Shown here piece after piece: positions 46,201 to 57,872 of a DNA stretch of 64,000 nt. Both the position numbers and the translations under genes were made by a program. Position 1 is the first letter of the stretch. Each line of letters opens with the position of its first letter. Source of the DNA: Palaemon carinicauda (lineage: Eukaryota; Arthropoda; Malacostraca; Decapoda; Palaemonidae); contig NC_090751.1 in the NCBI RefSeq assembly GCF_036898095.1, forward strand, positions 73,843,951 to 73,907,950. The letters are read 5' to 3'. The notes beneath the pieces were generated by a model. That model made no database searches. It was not told where the DNA came from and was given only the letters and a program-made list of their open reading frames with translations.

Positions 46201-46680
46201 TGTTATGTATTATTGTAATGTACTATATTATTTCAAGTGTTGCAGGTATTGCACAACATTGCATCATATTGCATGAATAAGACATGTTATGCTTTATACA
46301 TAAGAGTAATGATTTGTTTTGGTATTAGGATTCAAACATTTGTTGATTACCTCAGATAGGATGTGATTCTTTATGATTTGTACTGGAGTAGGATTTAAGT
46401 CTTTTAAGAGCGATGCTCTTTTGTTTGGCAATGTTTTGGTTTGTCAGACTATGTAAGACGCTCCATATGCACTTGGGAGTTAGCTGTCACAGAGTAAACA
46501 TTACAATGTAGTCTTTAATACATTAAAGGTATTTTTTAGAATACCAACGTCTTATTACCCATCAAGCACACATTGACGAGATGGGATCAGCTGAGAAATA
46601 ATTACTAACAATTGTTCATCTATGTTCCAGGTAATTATTATGGTTAATAGAACTTCCTACCTAAGCATCAATATCGAACA
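46201..46680 (+). repeat. Gypsy-1 5' LTR
   Basis: 480 bp, starting TGTTATGTATTATTG and ending TCAATATCGAACA. Contains ATGCTTTATACATAAG, a possible TATA region. Nearly identical to 51138-51617. Confidence 0.95.
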
Positions 46681-46803
46681 TTTGGCGACGAGGATGGGAT
46701 CAGCTGAGAAATAATTACTAACAATTGTTCATCTATGTTCCAGGTAATTATTATGGTTAATAGAACTTCCTACCTAAGCATCAATATCGAACATTTGGCG
46801 ACG
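46681..46803 (+). repeat. Repeated LTR-end/primer-binding block of Gypsy-1
   Basis: TTTGGCGACGAGG follows the LTR. The last roughly 100 bp of the LTR are then repeated, and TTTGGCGACGTAAAGG follows again at 46794 (period 113). Either TGGCGACG could be the tRNA primer-binding site. I cannot identify the tRNA. Confidence 0.78.
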
Positions 46804-47065
46804 TAAAGGACGACGGACAAGCAGGGAGAAGCAAGCAGGGAGAAGCATTGGTCCCTATGCACAAGGACGGCCAGCACAAGAGAAGGTCGTTTGTACATAA
46901 GGGGACAAGAGTAAAATCGCCCAATGAAGATTTTACCAGCAGCAGAATAGGAATTTCATCAAATACACAAAAAGGGTGAAATTTAAAGTTGGGTAGGTAG
47001 GAAGTACACTTGTGACTCCAGAACAGTAGCTTAACCTACCACAGTTATTAAGGTAAGCAAACAAA

Positions 47066-48082
47066 ATGCCTTTTAACATCGAGCACCCCCCAGCTTTCAG
47101 CATCACTGCTGAGCCTAATTCTGTTGCAAAACGATGGCAACAGTGGTGTGAGGAATTTAAGATTTATTTAGAAGCATTAGGGAACATGAAGGATGCACAA
47201 AAGAAGGCATTATTACTTCATACAGCAGGTAGGGAAGTTCGGGAAGTCTTTAAGACTTTGCAGCCTACAGATGACACAAGTGAAGCTGCAATTAAGGCTC
47301 TTGCTACATATTTTGCTCCTCAGGTTAATAAATTTTTTGAAAGATACCAGTTTTCAGCGCAAGCTTATCAGAAAGAAAATGAAAGTTTAGATACCTTTGT
47401 GACTAGACTAAAGAATTTAGCCGTTTCATGTGAATTTCTAGAGTTAGAGAATGTTATCATAGATCAAGTAATTGCACATTGCACATCAGAAAAGCTAAGA
47501 AAGAAATTATTGCAAGATAAAGATTTAACATTAGAAAAGGTATTGATAACAGGCAGAGCTTTAGAAACATCAAATAGGCAAAGTCACATAATAGGTAGTT
47601 CTACAAGCAATAGAATGGAAAATTCTAAAATTAATACAGTAGGTTCTAAGTGGAAAACCAATGAGAATCAGAGAAGGAATATTTCAAAGCCTAGTCATAG
47701 AAAAGTGCCTAACACTAATGTTCATAAATATCAGAATCAGGCTTATACACAGAAACAACAGGAAAAACCCAAGTGTTTTAGGTGTGGTAAAACTGATCAT
47801 CTTGCATACGAAGCAAAGAAATGCCCTGCTACTGGACAGACATGCCAGAATTGCAGAAAGATGGGTCATTTTGCAACTGCTTGTAGATTTCCTAAACAGT
47901 ACGCAAAGAAAATAAATGCTACAGTTGATACTATGGGTCAAGAAAATAATGAGGAAAATGTTCATGATAATCAGGTTAGTTCAGATACTGATTTTGCGTT
48001 TCGCATAAACTCAGTCAACAAAGGTGCAAAGAAACATATCATGGTAGAAGTAATCATCAATGGTAAACCAATTTTGATGTAA
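47066..48082 (+). pseudogene. Gypsy-1 gag running into protease, premature stop
   Basis: The ATG at 47066 begins MPFNIEHPPAFSITAEPNS. Capsid-like region (RWQQWCEEFKIYLEALG), two zinc knuckles (CFRCGKTDHLAYEAKKC and CQNCRKMGHFATAC, near residues 243-275), then a linker and the start of the protease (MVEVIINGKPILM). TAA at 48080-48082 falls where Gypsy-2 has CAA (Gln), just before the protease active-site segment VDTAADVSIM. No gag stop separates gag from pol in this copy, suggesting the family uses a single gag-pol frame. Confidence 0.9.
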
Positions 48083-51000
48083 GTTGACACAGCGGCCGAT
48101 GTATCAATTATGTCTGAGAAAATGGCTAAAAGCATTTCTAATTTGTTATTAGAAGGTACAAATAGAGTTTTGAAAAGTTATAATGGTTTTGATATTCAGG
48201 TAATAGGTGCTTCGAACGTAGAAGTACAGTACAAAGAACAGAAATTAGAGAGAATGCCATTAACAGTAGTAAAAGGTAATGGACAAACTTTGCTAGGTTT
48301 AGATTGGCTACAGTATTTGAAGTTAGATTGGCCTAGTATTTTGAAGGTTGCAGGTAGACAAGATGAAAACAAAAATGAAATGTCTATGGATAATATCATA
48401 TCAGTTTCAAGACGTATTTGAAAATAAAATAGGTACAGTAAAGAACGCAAAGGCAATTTTAGTTTTGAAACCTGACAGTTCTCCTAGATTTTTTGTTCCG
48501 AGACCAGTACCGTATGCATTGAAAAGTGCAGTTGAAACAGAAATCAGGAGATTAGAAAGTGAAGGTTCTTGGGAAAAGGTTACATATTCAGATTGGGCTA
48601 CACCATTAGTTCCTATTGTGAAGGAAAGTGGACAGGTTAGGTTATGTGGAGATTACAAAGTAACGTTAAATCCACAACTGCAAGTAGCTCAACATCCCTT
48701 ACCAAATCCGAAAGACATGTTTGCAACTATGTCAGGATGCAGTGTTTTTTTCTAAATTAGATTTAAGACAAGCATTTCAACAGCTTCCCATGGATGAAAT
48801 TTCACAAGAATTATGTACAGTAAATACATCCTAAGGTTTGTTTAGGCCAAAGAGATTACCTTATGGAGTTGCAAGTAGTCCAGCTATATGGCAACAAACT
48901 ATGGATAAGATTTTTTCAGAAATGCGAGGAGTATTCATTTTTATAGATGATATTTTAATTGCGGGTAAAGACACAAGAGAACATAGAGAAAGATTGCGAA
49001 CAGTTCTGAAGAAGTTGAAGGAACATAATATTAGAGTAAATAAGAACAAATGTATTTTAGAAGTTGATTTTGTGGAATACTTAGGTTTTGTAATAAATAG
49101 CAAGGGTATTCACAAAACTAAAGAGAAGATTAAAGCTGTACAATCAACAAAAGTGCCAGAAAATGTTAAGGAATTACAATCATTTCTAGGTTTAGTAACA
49201 TTCTATGGGAATTTCATTCAGAATTTGTCTACAATTACACATCCATTGTATAATCTGTTGAATAAGGGTGTAGAATGGAAGTGGACAAAAGAGTGTCAGG
49301 AATCTTTTGAAAGAATCAAGCAGGAAATAACATCACCTACATTCTTAGTACATTATCAAATAGATTTACCAGTTAAATTAGTATGTGATGCATCAAACAT
49401 AGGTTTAGGTGCAGTATTATCTCATGTAATGCCAGATGGAACAGAAAAACCAATTGCATTCACTTCTAGAGTATTGAACAAGGCAGAAAGGAATTACTCT
49501 CAAATAGAAAAGGAAGGTTTAGCATTAGTTTATGGAGTTAAAAAATTCCATATGTATCTTTATGGTAGGAAAAAGTTCACACTTGTTACAGATTATAAAC
49601 CTTTATTAGCAATATTGGGTCCAAAAGCAAGTTTACCTACGTTGGTAGCTGCAAGACTACAACGTTGGGCAGTTACGTTAGCAGCGTACCACTATGATAT
49701 AGAATACCGTCCAACATCAAATATGGGTAATGCAGATGCTTTATCCAGATTACCCGTAGACAAAGCTCCAGAAGAGTATGATGACAGCGTTCTGTTAATT
49801 TCTATATATGATGTACCAATAACTGCGAAAGATGTAGCACACAGTACCAAACAAGACCCAGTACTTAGTAAGGTTTTGGAGAGTTTAATGACAGGTAGAG
49901 ACTTATGTGGAAAGGAGGAAAATTGTAAACCGTATAAGGATATATGGTATGAACTGAGTGTGACACAAGGAATAGTGATGAGAGGTTCCAGGGTAGTTAT
50001 TCCTAATTCACTAAGAAATAAGGTTTTGTCTGAAATACATGCTGATCACCAAGGTATTGTAAGGTCAAAGTCAATTGCGAGAACTTTTGTATGGTGGCCA
50101 GGTGTAGATAAAGATGTGGAATCTTATATAAAGAATTGTATGAATTGTGTTATGCAACAAAACAATCCTCAATTTGCTAGAATGCACCCGTGGGAGTTAC
50201 CCAGGTATCCATGGCAAAGAGTGCATATAGATTTTGCAGGTCCTTTTTTGAATTATTTGTTTTTGATAGTAGTAGATGCTTACAGTAAGTGGCCAGAAAT
50301 TATCCCAATGAAGACAACGTCTTACGCCACAATAAAAGAGTTAATGCAAATTTTTTCAACGCATGGTATTCCAGAAAGAATTGTTACAGATAATGGTCCA
50401 CAGTTTACCTCACAAGAGTTTAAAGAATTTTGTAATGTCAATGGTATAAAGCATACATTTTCAGCTACATATCATCCATATACTAATGGAGAGGCTGAAA
50501 GATTTGTTCAAACGATTAAACACAATATGAAGTGTAGAAAAGCAAATTCAGGTAATATATTTTTGCATGTGTCAAAATTTTTATTGTCTTATAGAACAAC
50601 GCCGCACAGCACAACAGGCGTGGCACCCTCAAATTTGTTGATGGGGAGGAGGATAAGGTGTAAGTTAGATTTGTTGTATCCAAGTTTGCAAAGTGATTTA
50701 GAAGATAAAGGGTATAAACAAGTAGCAAAGCTTCCTAATGTAAGACATTTTTTACCTTTGTCTGATGTCATGGTAAGATCGTACAACACTCCAGAGAAGT
50801 GGGTACCAGGAGAGATTGTAAGAGAGATAGGAAATTTAAATTATGATGTTCGTGTTGGTGATAATGTTGTAAAACGTCATGTTGATCAATTACAGCCGTT
50901 AAACAGAAAGACAGTAGAGCATGTGAATGTTAGAGATGAGAAACTTAAAGAAGTAGTTAGATCAAAGGAGTCAAGTATTAACCAAGATGGTCCAACATCC

Positions 51001-51102
51001 AATGTAGATTCAGAACCAATTCATGTACCAGTACAAGATGAGGTTAAAGTGCTTCCTAATAGGATTAACAGAGGAAAGCCCCCTGAGAGATTAGATTTAT
51101 GA
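48083..51102 (+). pseudogene. Gypsy-1 pol: protease, RT, RNase H, integrase; 5' part broken, 3' part open
   Basis: Protease and RT start (48083-48837) carry a 2-nt deletion near 48404, a 1-nt insertion in a T-run near 48750 and TAA near 48834. From 48838 a 754-residue frame is open: RT with catalytic FIDDILIAG (residues 35-38) and LGFVINSKGIHKTKEKI; RNase H with LVCDASNIGLGAVLS and VTDYKPLL; integrase with zinc-binding HADHQG/CMNC, catalytic Asp in HIDFAGPF, Asp in VTDNGPQF and Glu in NGEAERF, all intact; and a C-terminal HVDQLQPLNRK module. The element is recent but not autonomous. Confidence 0.93.
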
Positions 51103-51137
51103 ATATTTTTACAATGTCAAGTTAAGGGGGAGGAGAC

Positions 51138-51617
51138 TGTTATGTATTATTGTAATGTACTATATTATTTCAAGTGTTGCAGGTATAGCACAACATTGCA
51201 TCATATTGCATGAATAAGACATGTTATGCTTTATACATAAGAGTAATGATTTGTTTTGGTATTAGGATTCAAACATTTGTTGATTACCTCAGATAGGATG
51301 TGATTCTTTATGATTTGTACTGGAGTAGGATTTAAGTCTTTTAAGAGCGATGCTCTTTTGTTTGGCAATGTTTTGGTTTGTCAGACTGTGTAAGATGCTC
51401 CATATGCACTTGGGAGTTAGCTGTCACAGAGTAAACATTACAATGTAGTCTTTAATACATTAAAGGTATTTTTTAGAATACCAACGTCTTATTATCCATC
51501 AAGCACACATTGACGAGATGGGATCAGCTGAGAAATAATTACTAACAATTGTTCATCTATGTTCCAGGTAATTATTATGGTTAATAGAACTTCCTACCTA
51601 AGCATCAATATCGAACA
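51138..51617 (+). repeat. Gypsy-1 3' LTR
   Basis: 480 bp, preceded by the polypurine tract at 51123-51137 and followed by TTAAT. Confidence 0.95.
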
Positions 51618-51744
51618 TTAATAACACTAGGAATGTCTATTATATCATGCATGAAAGTAAACTGAAACGCCTAGGCTAGGAAGCCTAGCGTTAGCAAGGT
51701 TCGGTTACCTAAATCACCAAAACTATTACGAATACTATCAGCAT
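51618..51744 (-). other. DIRS D upstream region, middle fragment
   Basis: Left between the two insertions. Contains TATCATGCATGAAAGTA and the inverted repeat CCTAGGCTAGGAAGCCTAGC (51670-51689), the same order as A (16460-16512). E begins at 51745. Confidence 0.85.
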
Positions 51745-52130
51745 AAACGGATTTTGAGCGAGCGAAAAATCTATTTTTGGGTGAGATAGCCATGACGTCC
51801 TGATGGAAGGTGCCTTTTGGTAGCTTCCTTGGGTATATTAACTACAAGGATATTCCCAGAGAATTAAACCACAGGTTATCACAGAATTCTTACTTCTGGT
51901 GCGAGTATCCTAAAGGTTTCACTTTAAGACATAGTATATCAACAGGGGACGCATGTATTAACACGCCACATAGCTATCTGCACCCCATATAGAGTTAACA
52001 CTTCGATATGGAAAGGTGGAGAATAACTGGGGAGCCAATCCACAGTTACACTCGTCCGTGGCTACTTTTGGTACTCGAAACGTAATGAAGCGGGCGCCAT
52101 TGCTAAATGACATCACGTCCGTCCTCATCC
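51745..52130 (-). repeat. DIRS E 3' inverted terminal repeat
   Basis: Reverse complement of 60250-60602. Starts AAACGGATTTTGAGCG. Inner edge ACATCACGTCCGTCC is a decayed version of the CRE-bearing edge of the 5' copy. Confidence 0.88.
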
Positions 52131-52211
52131 TGATGCCAGCTCCTTGCTAATCTCCATGATACAGCAGGACAGGGCGGGGCCTGAAAGGCTGGACTAGAAT
52201 AGACGGGAGGG

Positions 52212-52307
52212 TCCATCAGGACGTCATGGCTATCTCACCCAAAAATAGATTTTTCGCTTCGCTCAAAATCCGTTTTTTGGGCTCAAGCCATGACATCCTG
52301 ATGGAAG
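52212..52307 (-). other. DIRS E internal complementary region (ICR)
   Basis: Complement of the joined ends. It carries the E-specific variants GGACGTCATGGC and GGGCTCAAGCCATGACATCC, which match E's own termini (GACGTCATGGCTTGAGCCC) rather than those of A or D. Confidence 0.87.
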
Positions 52308-53169
52308 AGTACCAGAGAATCAATGTATCGTGGAAAATTTCCCCTTATTAGAGTAAGTGCCAAGGGCTTTGAATAAGGGTATGCACTGTGACCTCGGTAG
52401 AGGTTTCGTGGGGATACAGCTTCCTGCCCCCCCCCCCCCCCCTGGCAGAGAAGTCCCAACGGGTTATACCAAAATTCAAAGTGGTCATCGAAGGGCTACT
52501 CACCCTGCGGAGAGTTTGTGAAGGACTCGGAGACAAGACAGGATGGTCAATATTCATGTAGGAACATTCTCAACAGTAGATAAGTGATGGTTAGTCACTA
52601 TATTCCATGGTTAGAGAACAATCTGGTCTCGAAGGTATGGCGTAAGTAAGTATTCAATATTACACAGCATAAGTGTGTATATAATACAGACAAAACATAT
52701 TATTCTTCTCATTTCAAAAGAAAGGGGTAAATGAAACTATGACATTCATGTATTTCATAGTGTAAATAGGAGCGAAGAGAGACGCACAAGTAATAAAATG
52801 GACATTTTATTTCACAATTGCAGGTTATAGTAGTAATAAATGCAATAAGGGATGTGAAGTTAATTTACAATAATAAATAATGTACATAGAAATTAGAAGA
52901 CTTCAATCTTGAATCTGAAAGAAATTTCAAATTATTAGAAAGCACAAGTTCCAGAGGAACGTCAGTCTTTAAAAAAGGGAAAAAACACATCATGCCCTAG
53001 GCATGTGGCACTCATGTGAAGTCTATGACATTTCACCTTGTAAAGAACAGTCTATTAGAAACACTAAGTGTCCATGAAATCACTATGTATCACACGAGGG
53101 TCAATACAGGCACCCGTAGAGTTAAAGTCCCAAGTAACTCGCTGTTCTATGCAGAGTTAAACTGCAGGT
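52308..53169 (-). other. DIRS E 3' non-coding region with a 16-base C run
   Basis: Homologous in position to the 3' regions of A, C, D and F. CTTCCTG is followed by C at 52427-52442, where D has CCCCCTGCAGGG. AT-rich, no gene seen. Confidence 0.65.
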
Positions 53170-54371
53170 TTCATAACACTACCTGCGGTACCACGAAATG
53201 TTCGACTTCATGCACTTGCTTCGCGTAGTGCTTGAAGAAAACGCACGAAGATTTCCATCCTGTGAAGCTCTTGAGGCTTTCGAAATCCATACCCTGGAAG
53301 AAATTCAGAGAAAATGCGACTTTTCTAGAATCGTGACCTGCGGGTGTACTATCAGGATCCGCTCTGCGAATGAAGTAGGTGATTTTCGCTCTTAGTTGTT
53401 TCTGTGACAGGTCGCTACCCGATGTTTCTCCTTTGAAGAGTTGGCCTCCACCAAAGTCTGAAGTTCTTCGAAGATAGACCTTGAGACTCTCTACTGGACA
53501 TATAGAGACATCTTCCTTCAGGGGGCAGATTCTCCAGGGGCCCCATCTCTTGGTGGGTAATTCGTTTTTCGCAAGAAACGTCGGATCAGGGAAGAGGGTA
53601 AGTTCTCCTGAGTCTGTAAACAGGATATGACCCCCCGTCTCTTGATAATGCCACTATTTCGCTGACTCGGGCTCCCGAGGCGAGAGCAAAAAGGAATATA
53701 ACTTTTTGAGTCAGATCCTTGAGAGGGCACGAATCGTTGTCCAAGTTGGAGGCAAAATGGAGCACCTTGTCCAGGGACCAGGAGATAGGTTTTGGCGGAG
53801 GTGCTGGGTGTAGTCGAGCGCATGCCTTTGGTATTTTATTGAAGATATCGCTGGACAGATCAACCTGGAAGGCATACAGTAGTGGTCTAGTCAAAGCCGA
53901 TTTGCAGGTAGATATCGTGTTAGCTGCTAAGCCTTGTCCATGAAGGTGAATGAAGGACATGCAAAAATCAATGGTGATTTCCGGAGGGTTTTTTGCTTAG
54001 ACGAACGAGACCCACTTTCTCCAGGATGATTCGTATTGCCGTCGTGTGGATTCGGTCTTGTATTCCTTGAGGAAGTCTAGACTTTTCTTCGAGATCCCAA
54101 ACCTTTTCTTCGCGGCTAGGGAGAGAAAATCATGAGATGAAGGTCCCTGACTTTCAGTGATGAAGCGAAGACAGTCGACTTCTGTACTTGCTGAGAGAGA
54201 ACTGGGCCCGGGAGGAGGATCAGCTTGGGCTGCAGTTCCAGGACCAGGGGGTACCAATTGCTCCGGGGCCACTTGGGAGCCACTAGGGCCGCTGTCCCTT
54301 TGAAGGTTCTCAGTTTGGAGAGGACTTTCAGCAGAAGGTTGGTGGGAGGAAACAGGTATATCCTGGACCAT
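53170..54371 (-). pseudogene. DIRS E ORF3: tyrosine recombinase, broken
   Basis: From the conserved ATG at 54371. N-terminal part to KKWVSFV-like RKWVSFV, then an in-frame stop near 53997; HLHGQGLAANT, SLDKVLHFAS, Arg in LASGARVSEIVAL; frameshift near 53630 in a C-run; then FPDPTFLAKNELPTKRWGPW, His-x-x-Arg in GHDSRKVAFS, Trp in FTGWKSS and Tyr in VFFKHYAKQ. A last shift near 53185 changes the tail. All catalytic residues are present, but the frame is not continuous. The first 256 nt overlap ORF2. Confidence 0.86.
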
Positions 54372-55955
54372 CTGTTCCAATCCAGGGACATGGCGTCCAC
54401 TGCTTCTGCCTTGGGGTCCTTGTACGGGGCCACATAACGAGGAAGTTGATTGTTGTCACTCGTTGCGAAGAGATCGATCTGAAGTTCCGGGACTTGGCGA
54501 GAGATGACGGAGAATGATCTTGCGTCTAGAGACCATTCCGACTCTATCGGGGTTGTCCGTGATAGAGCGTCCGCCGTCACGTTGAGGAATCCTTGTAGGT
54601 GAACTGCAGACAGGTGCCATTTCTTCCTTTCTGCCAGGCGGAAGATCGGAAGAAGCACCTGATTTATCTGGGGCGATCTCGAGCCCTGACGATTGAGACA
54701 TCTGACTACCACCGAGTTGTCCAGAGTCAGATGGATGTGGATCGAGGGAGGCGGAGAGAGTTTCTTCAGGGTGAGAAGGACCGCCATGGCCTCCAAGATG
54801 TTGATGTGAAACGTCTTGAATAGGGGAGACCATGTCCCTTGAGCCTGTTGTTGGTGGGAGTGACCTCTCCAACCCTCCAGCGAAGCGTCCGTGTGGATGT
54901 TGAGTGATGGAGGTGGGTGTTGAAGAGGAATGGACCTTTTCAGGGCCTTTGCTTCCGACCACGGCTTTAAGAGTAACCGAAGTCTGTTTGGGAGCCGTCT
55001 CTTGAGGTCTCTTCGAGCGATGGATGCAGAACGTCTCCAGACTCCCGCGGCATCCTTTAGCTGTGCATGAAGCACTGGGTTTGTCACAGAGGCGAACTGT
55101 AGAGAGCCTAGAACTTGTTCCTGCTGTCGTCTTGAGATCCTTTTGGATTTCAGCAGTTTTTTGACAGACCCTGCTATTTCCTTCCTTTTCTTCTGTGGGA
55201 TGGAAAGGCGGTGTGACTGAAGATCCCAATGGATTCCTAACCATTGGAACTTCTGAGCTGGAGAGAGGCGAGATTTCTTGGTGATTATCTTGAATCCCAG
55301 GTGTTCTAGGAACTGGGTGACTTTATTGCAGGATCGTACACAATCTTCGGGCGATGGAGCCCAGACCACCCAGTCGTCTAGGTAGGCCATCACCTGGACG
55401 CCGTGGAGGCGGAGCTGTTGAACGATGGCGTCTGCCAGCTTGGTGAAGATCCGTGGGGCCACGTTCAGCCCGAAGGGCATGGCCCTGAAAGCGTAGCTTT
55501 TCCTTTGGAGTCGAAATCCTAGGTAGGAGGAAGTGTGATGGTTCATTGGAACGTGCCAGTAGGCATCCGCCAGGTCTATCGAGACCGTGTAGGACCCTTG
55601 AGGCAGAAGGGTCCGTATTTGTTGAAGAGTCAGCATCTTGAACTTGTTGTTCGCGATGAGCTTGTTGAGGGGGGGATAAGTCTAGAATGACTCTGAGTTT
55701 GTCGGAGTCCTTCTTGGGGACGCAAAACAGTCTCCCTTGGAACCTGGTTGACTTTACCCTGCTTATCACCTTCTTGTTCAAGAGTTCTAGGACATATTCT
55801 TCCAGGAGGGGGCTGACTGTTGGAAGAATTGCTGGAAGGTTGGGGGTGGTTGAGTCCAACTCCAGCCTAGTCCCTTCTTGACGATGCTGTGTGCCCAGGG
55901 ATCGAAGGTCCAACGATACTGGAATCGGCGGAGTCTTCCTCCCACCGGAAGCACT
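54116..55955 (-). pseudogene. DIRS E ORF2: RT, RNase H, methyltransferase-like region; mostly open
   Basis: The best ORF2 in the window. It begins EVLPVGGRLRRFQYRW near 55955 without an obvious ATG. One frameshift in a G-run near 55670 (after LDLSPP) separates the finger region from a 506-residue open frame (55636-54116): palm VSIDLADAYWHVPM, AMPFGLNVAPRIFTKL, catalytic YLDDW, LQFASVTN, RNase H with LNIHTDASLEGWRGHS (Gly to Arg after Trp) and LDNSVVVRC, and the methyltransferase-like region QIDLFATSDNNQLPRYV, EAVDAMSLDWNRW, APKWPRSNWYPL. It ends SLKVRDLHLMIFSP at 54116. ORF2 of DIRS elements makes the cDNA copy. The role of the methyltransferase-like region is not known to me. Confidence 0.87.
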
Positions 55956-57872
55956 TCATTGCTGCTGGCTTCCGGAGGGTTTGCTACCTCGGCCGCTAGC
56001 TCCCCTTCCTCCTCTGCATCTGGAGGGACGACGAGACGCATCTCTGCCTGAGCCTCTGCTTGAGCCTCTACCTCTGGGACGAAAGGTAGTGGATTGCTGC
56101 TCAAATGCAGGGGTGAAGACCGGTGACTGTGACAGGACCGGTTGGGTGACCAACTGAAAGGTCTGTTGTGGCTGAGCTGCCACTTGGGGAGTAGCGGAAC
56201 CCGGAAACTGCCGTCTCTGTTGACGTTGCTGGGGTTTTGGCTTCGTGGGTTTCCTCTTAGGTTGAGGGCCGTCGTCCTGAGAGGATTTCCTTTTCTTCGA
56301 CATGCCCCACTTATGGAGAAGTTCCTGTTCTCCGTGGCGGCTTTTTCGGTGATCCCTTTCACTAGGGAGGAGGGAAAGAGGTGTTTACCCCAGATGTTAG
56401 AGGTTATGAGCCTCCAGGGTTCGTGTCTCACTGTAGCACTTGCGAACACGAATTCACGACAGGCTCTACGAGCCCTAGTGAAGCTGTACAGATCCTTCAC
56501 GACCGTTGCCAGATGTGTTTTGGCAAGGACCATGTAGAAGTCTGGGACACTAGTGTCACCGGCCATGACTTCAAGCTGTACCTGGAGGGACATAGATGCG
56601 GCAAGCCTTTCCTTCGTATCATGTTCCCTACGAAGGAGGTGATCGTTGAGTTTTGGGAGGTCCTCGTTAAACTGACGACCAGCAACGTCAGGCTCTAGCT
56701 TCCCCACTATGAATGTCGACTGGACGTCTTTCCAGTGCCTATCATCAGGGGGAGTAGTCAGGGAGAAGGGCCTGCACTCCTCCAGTACAGGGCAAGATTT
56801 CCCTTCTTCCACTGCTTTCTGTACTGCAGTGAAGGCCTTTTCAAGAAAGGGGAAGGTCCCATTGTCCGGTGCAACGAAGGTCGGGTGCTTTTTACTAAGC
56901 GCCAGCATTTTTTAATTGGTGAAGCCCCTACTTTTCACCGCATTGGCAAGTATAGCCTGGGCCTTCGAGAGATCGAACACAATAACCTCCTTCGGTTCGG
57001 TCTCTTCTTTAGAGGCGGGTTCGGACCTGAGTCGGACGTAACAGTCCGGGTAAGCCTCAAAGTTCGGGAAGAACTCCACTTCTTCCAACGCGATCGAGCC
57101 GACCTTCTTGCCCGTGGTGATCCGCATGTGCTCGGCATACCTCCATGGGTAAGTATCCGAGCAGGCAGGGAGGTCCTTAACCGAAATCCTTTTCGGTTGC
57201 TTAAAACTTCCGAGGTTGGACTTGAAAAGCTCATGAGTCTCGCGAAGTTTCTTATCCATGAAAGCTTCAAGCATCTTGAAGATCTCCTGAGTGCCTGATG
57301 GGATGGGGTCCGGGGTAGCAGATGTTGAAGGAAGTGATTCCTCAGTCGGTGTAGGAGTTGGTGCAGGGGTAGAAGCGGGAGCGACCTCATGCTCCGAATC
57401 AGGGTATTCCACCTGATTTTCCTCATAGTCGAGCTCCTCGCCCATGAGGTTCCTCTCCGTAGTCTCCGACACTTCCGACATACGTTCCACGTTGTCGGAA
57501 TCTAGACAGCACTCATGCATGGACTAGGCCATGACCACATCAGGTTCCACCATTATCTGGACGGTAGGAATCTGATCACTAGGGACCACTGAGTCTTTTG
57601 ATGCCTTCGGGAATAGCAAGGCCCTCAATTCTTCGGTAGCGAGATACAGTCCGGTGGCGTTCTTCTGGAGCGTTGTCCCTTACCTCCGCTGAAGGAGGAT
57701 CGTCGAACGCTTCGACCAGACGACTCTTGCAAACTGTACAGTGCTGCGGGTCCCAATATTTCAGGTCGCCTTTCTTGGCGGCGCAGGGGGCGTGGGTCCG
57801 ACACACCTTGTGCCCGTAGAAGTCCGGGCGCTTCACTCCACAGAAGTTGTGGTCACACTTCATACACTCCTC
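55956..57872 (-). pseudogene. DIRS E ORF1 (gag-like), broken
   Basis: The frame starts after CTTTTACAG at 57873-57875. Cys/His motif: MKCDHNFC, FYGHKVCRTHAPCA, YWDPQHCTVC. A frameshift and deletion near 57660 hits the WVRGFQKN region. The acidic segment and coiled-coil-like part are in 57520-56912 (EEVEFFPNFEAYPDCYVRLR), a TAA near 56910 precedes LALSKKHPTF, and the middle domain (VAGRQFNEDLPKL, REHDTKERLAAS, RHEPWRLITSNIWGKHLFP) runs to a shift near 56320. The Lys/Arg-rich C-terminus MSKKRKSSQDDGPQPKRKPT ends at 55956. Same gene order as in A-D and F's relatives. Confidence 0.8.

Larger units (their letters stand above)
46201..51617 (+). mobile_element. Gypsy-1: Gypsy (Ty3) LTR retrotransposon in DIRS D
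   Basis: 5417 bp with TG...CA termini and a perfect 5-bp target duplication TTAAT (46196-46200 and 51618-51622). Layout: LTR 46201-46680, PBS region with a repeated block, leader, gag 47066, protease-RT-RNase H-integrase to 51102, purine-rich tract AAGGGGGAGGAGAC, LTR 51138-51617. The two 480-bp LTRs differ at only about four sites by eye, so it is a recent insertion. Same family as Gypsy-2. Confidence 0.95.

Noticed and set aside
53518..53823. 101-codon ORF in DIRS E ORF3
   Set aside because: Wrong-frame shadow of the recombinase; the conserved recombinase residues lie in another frame.
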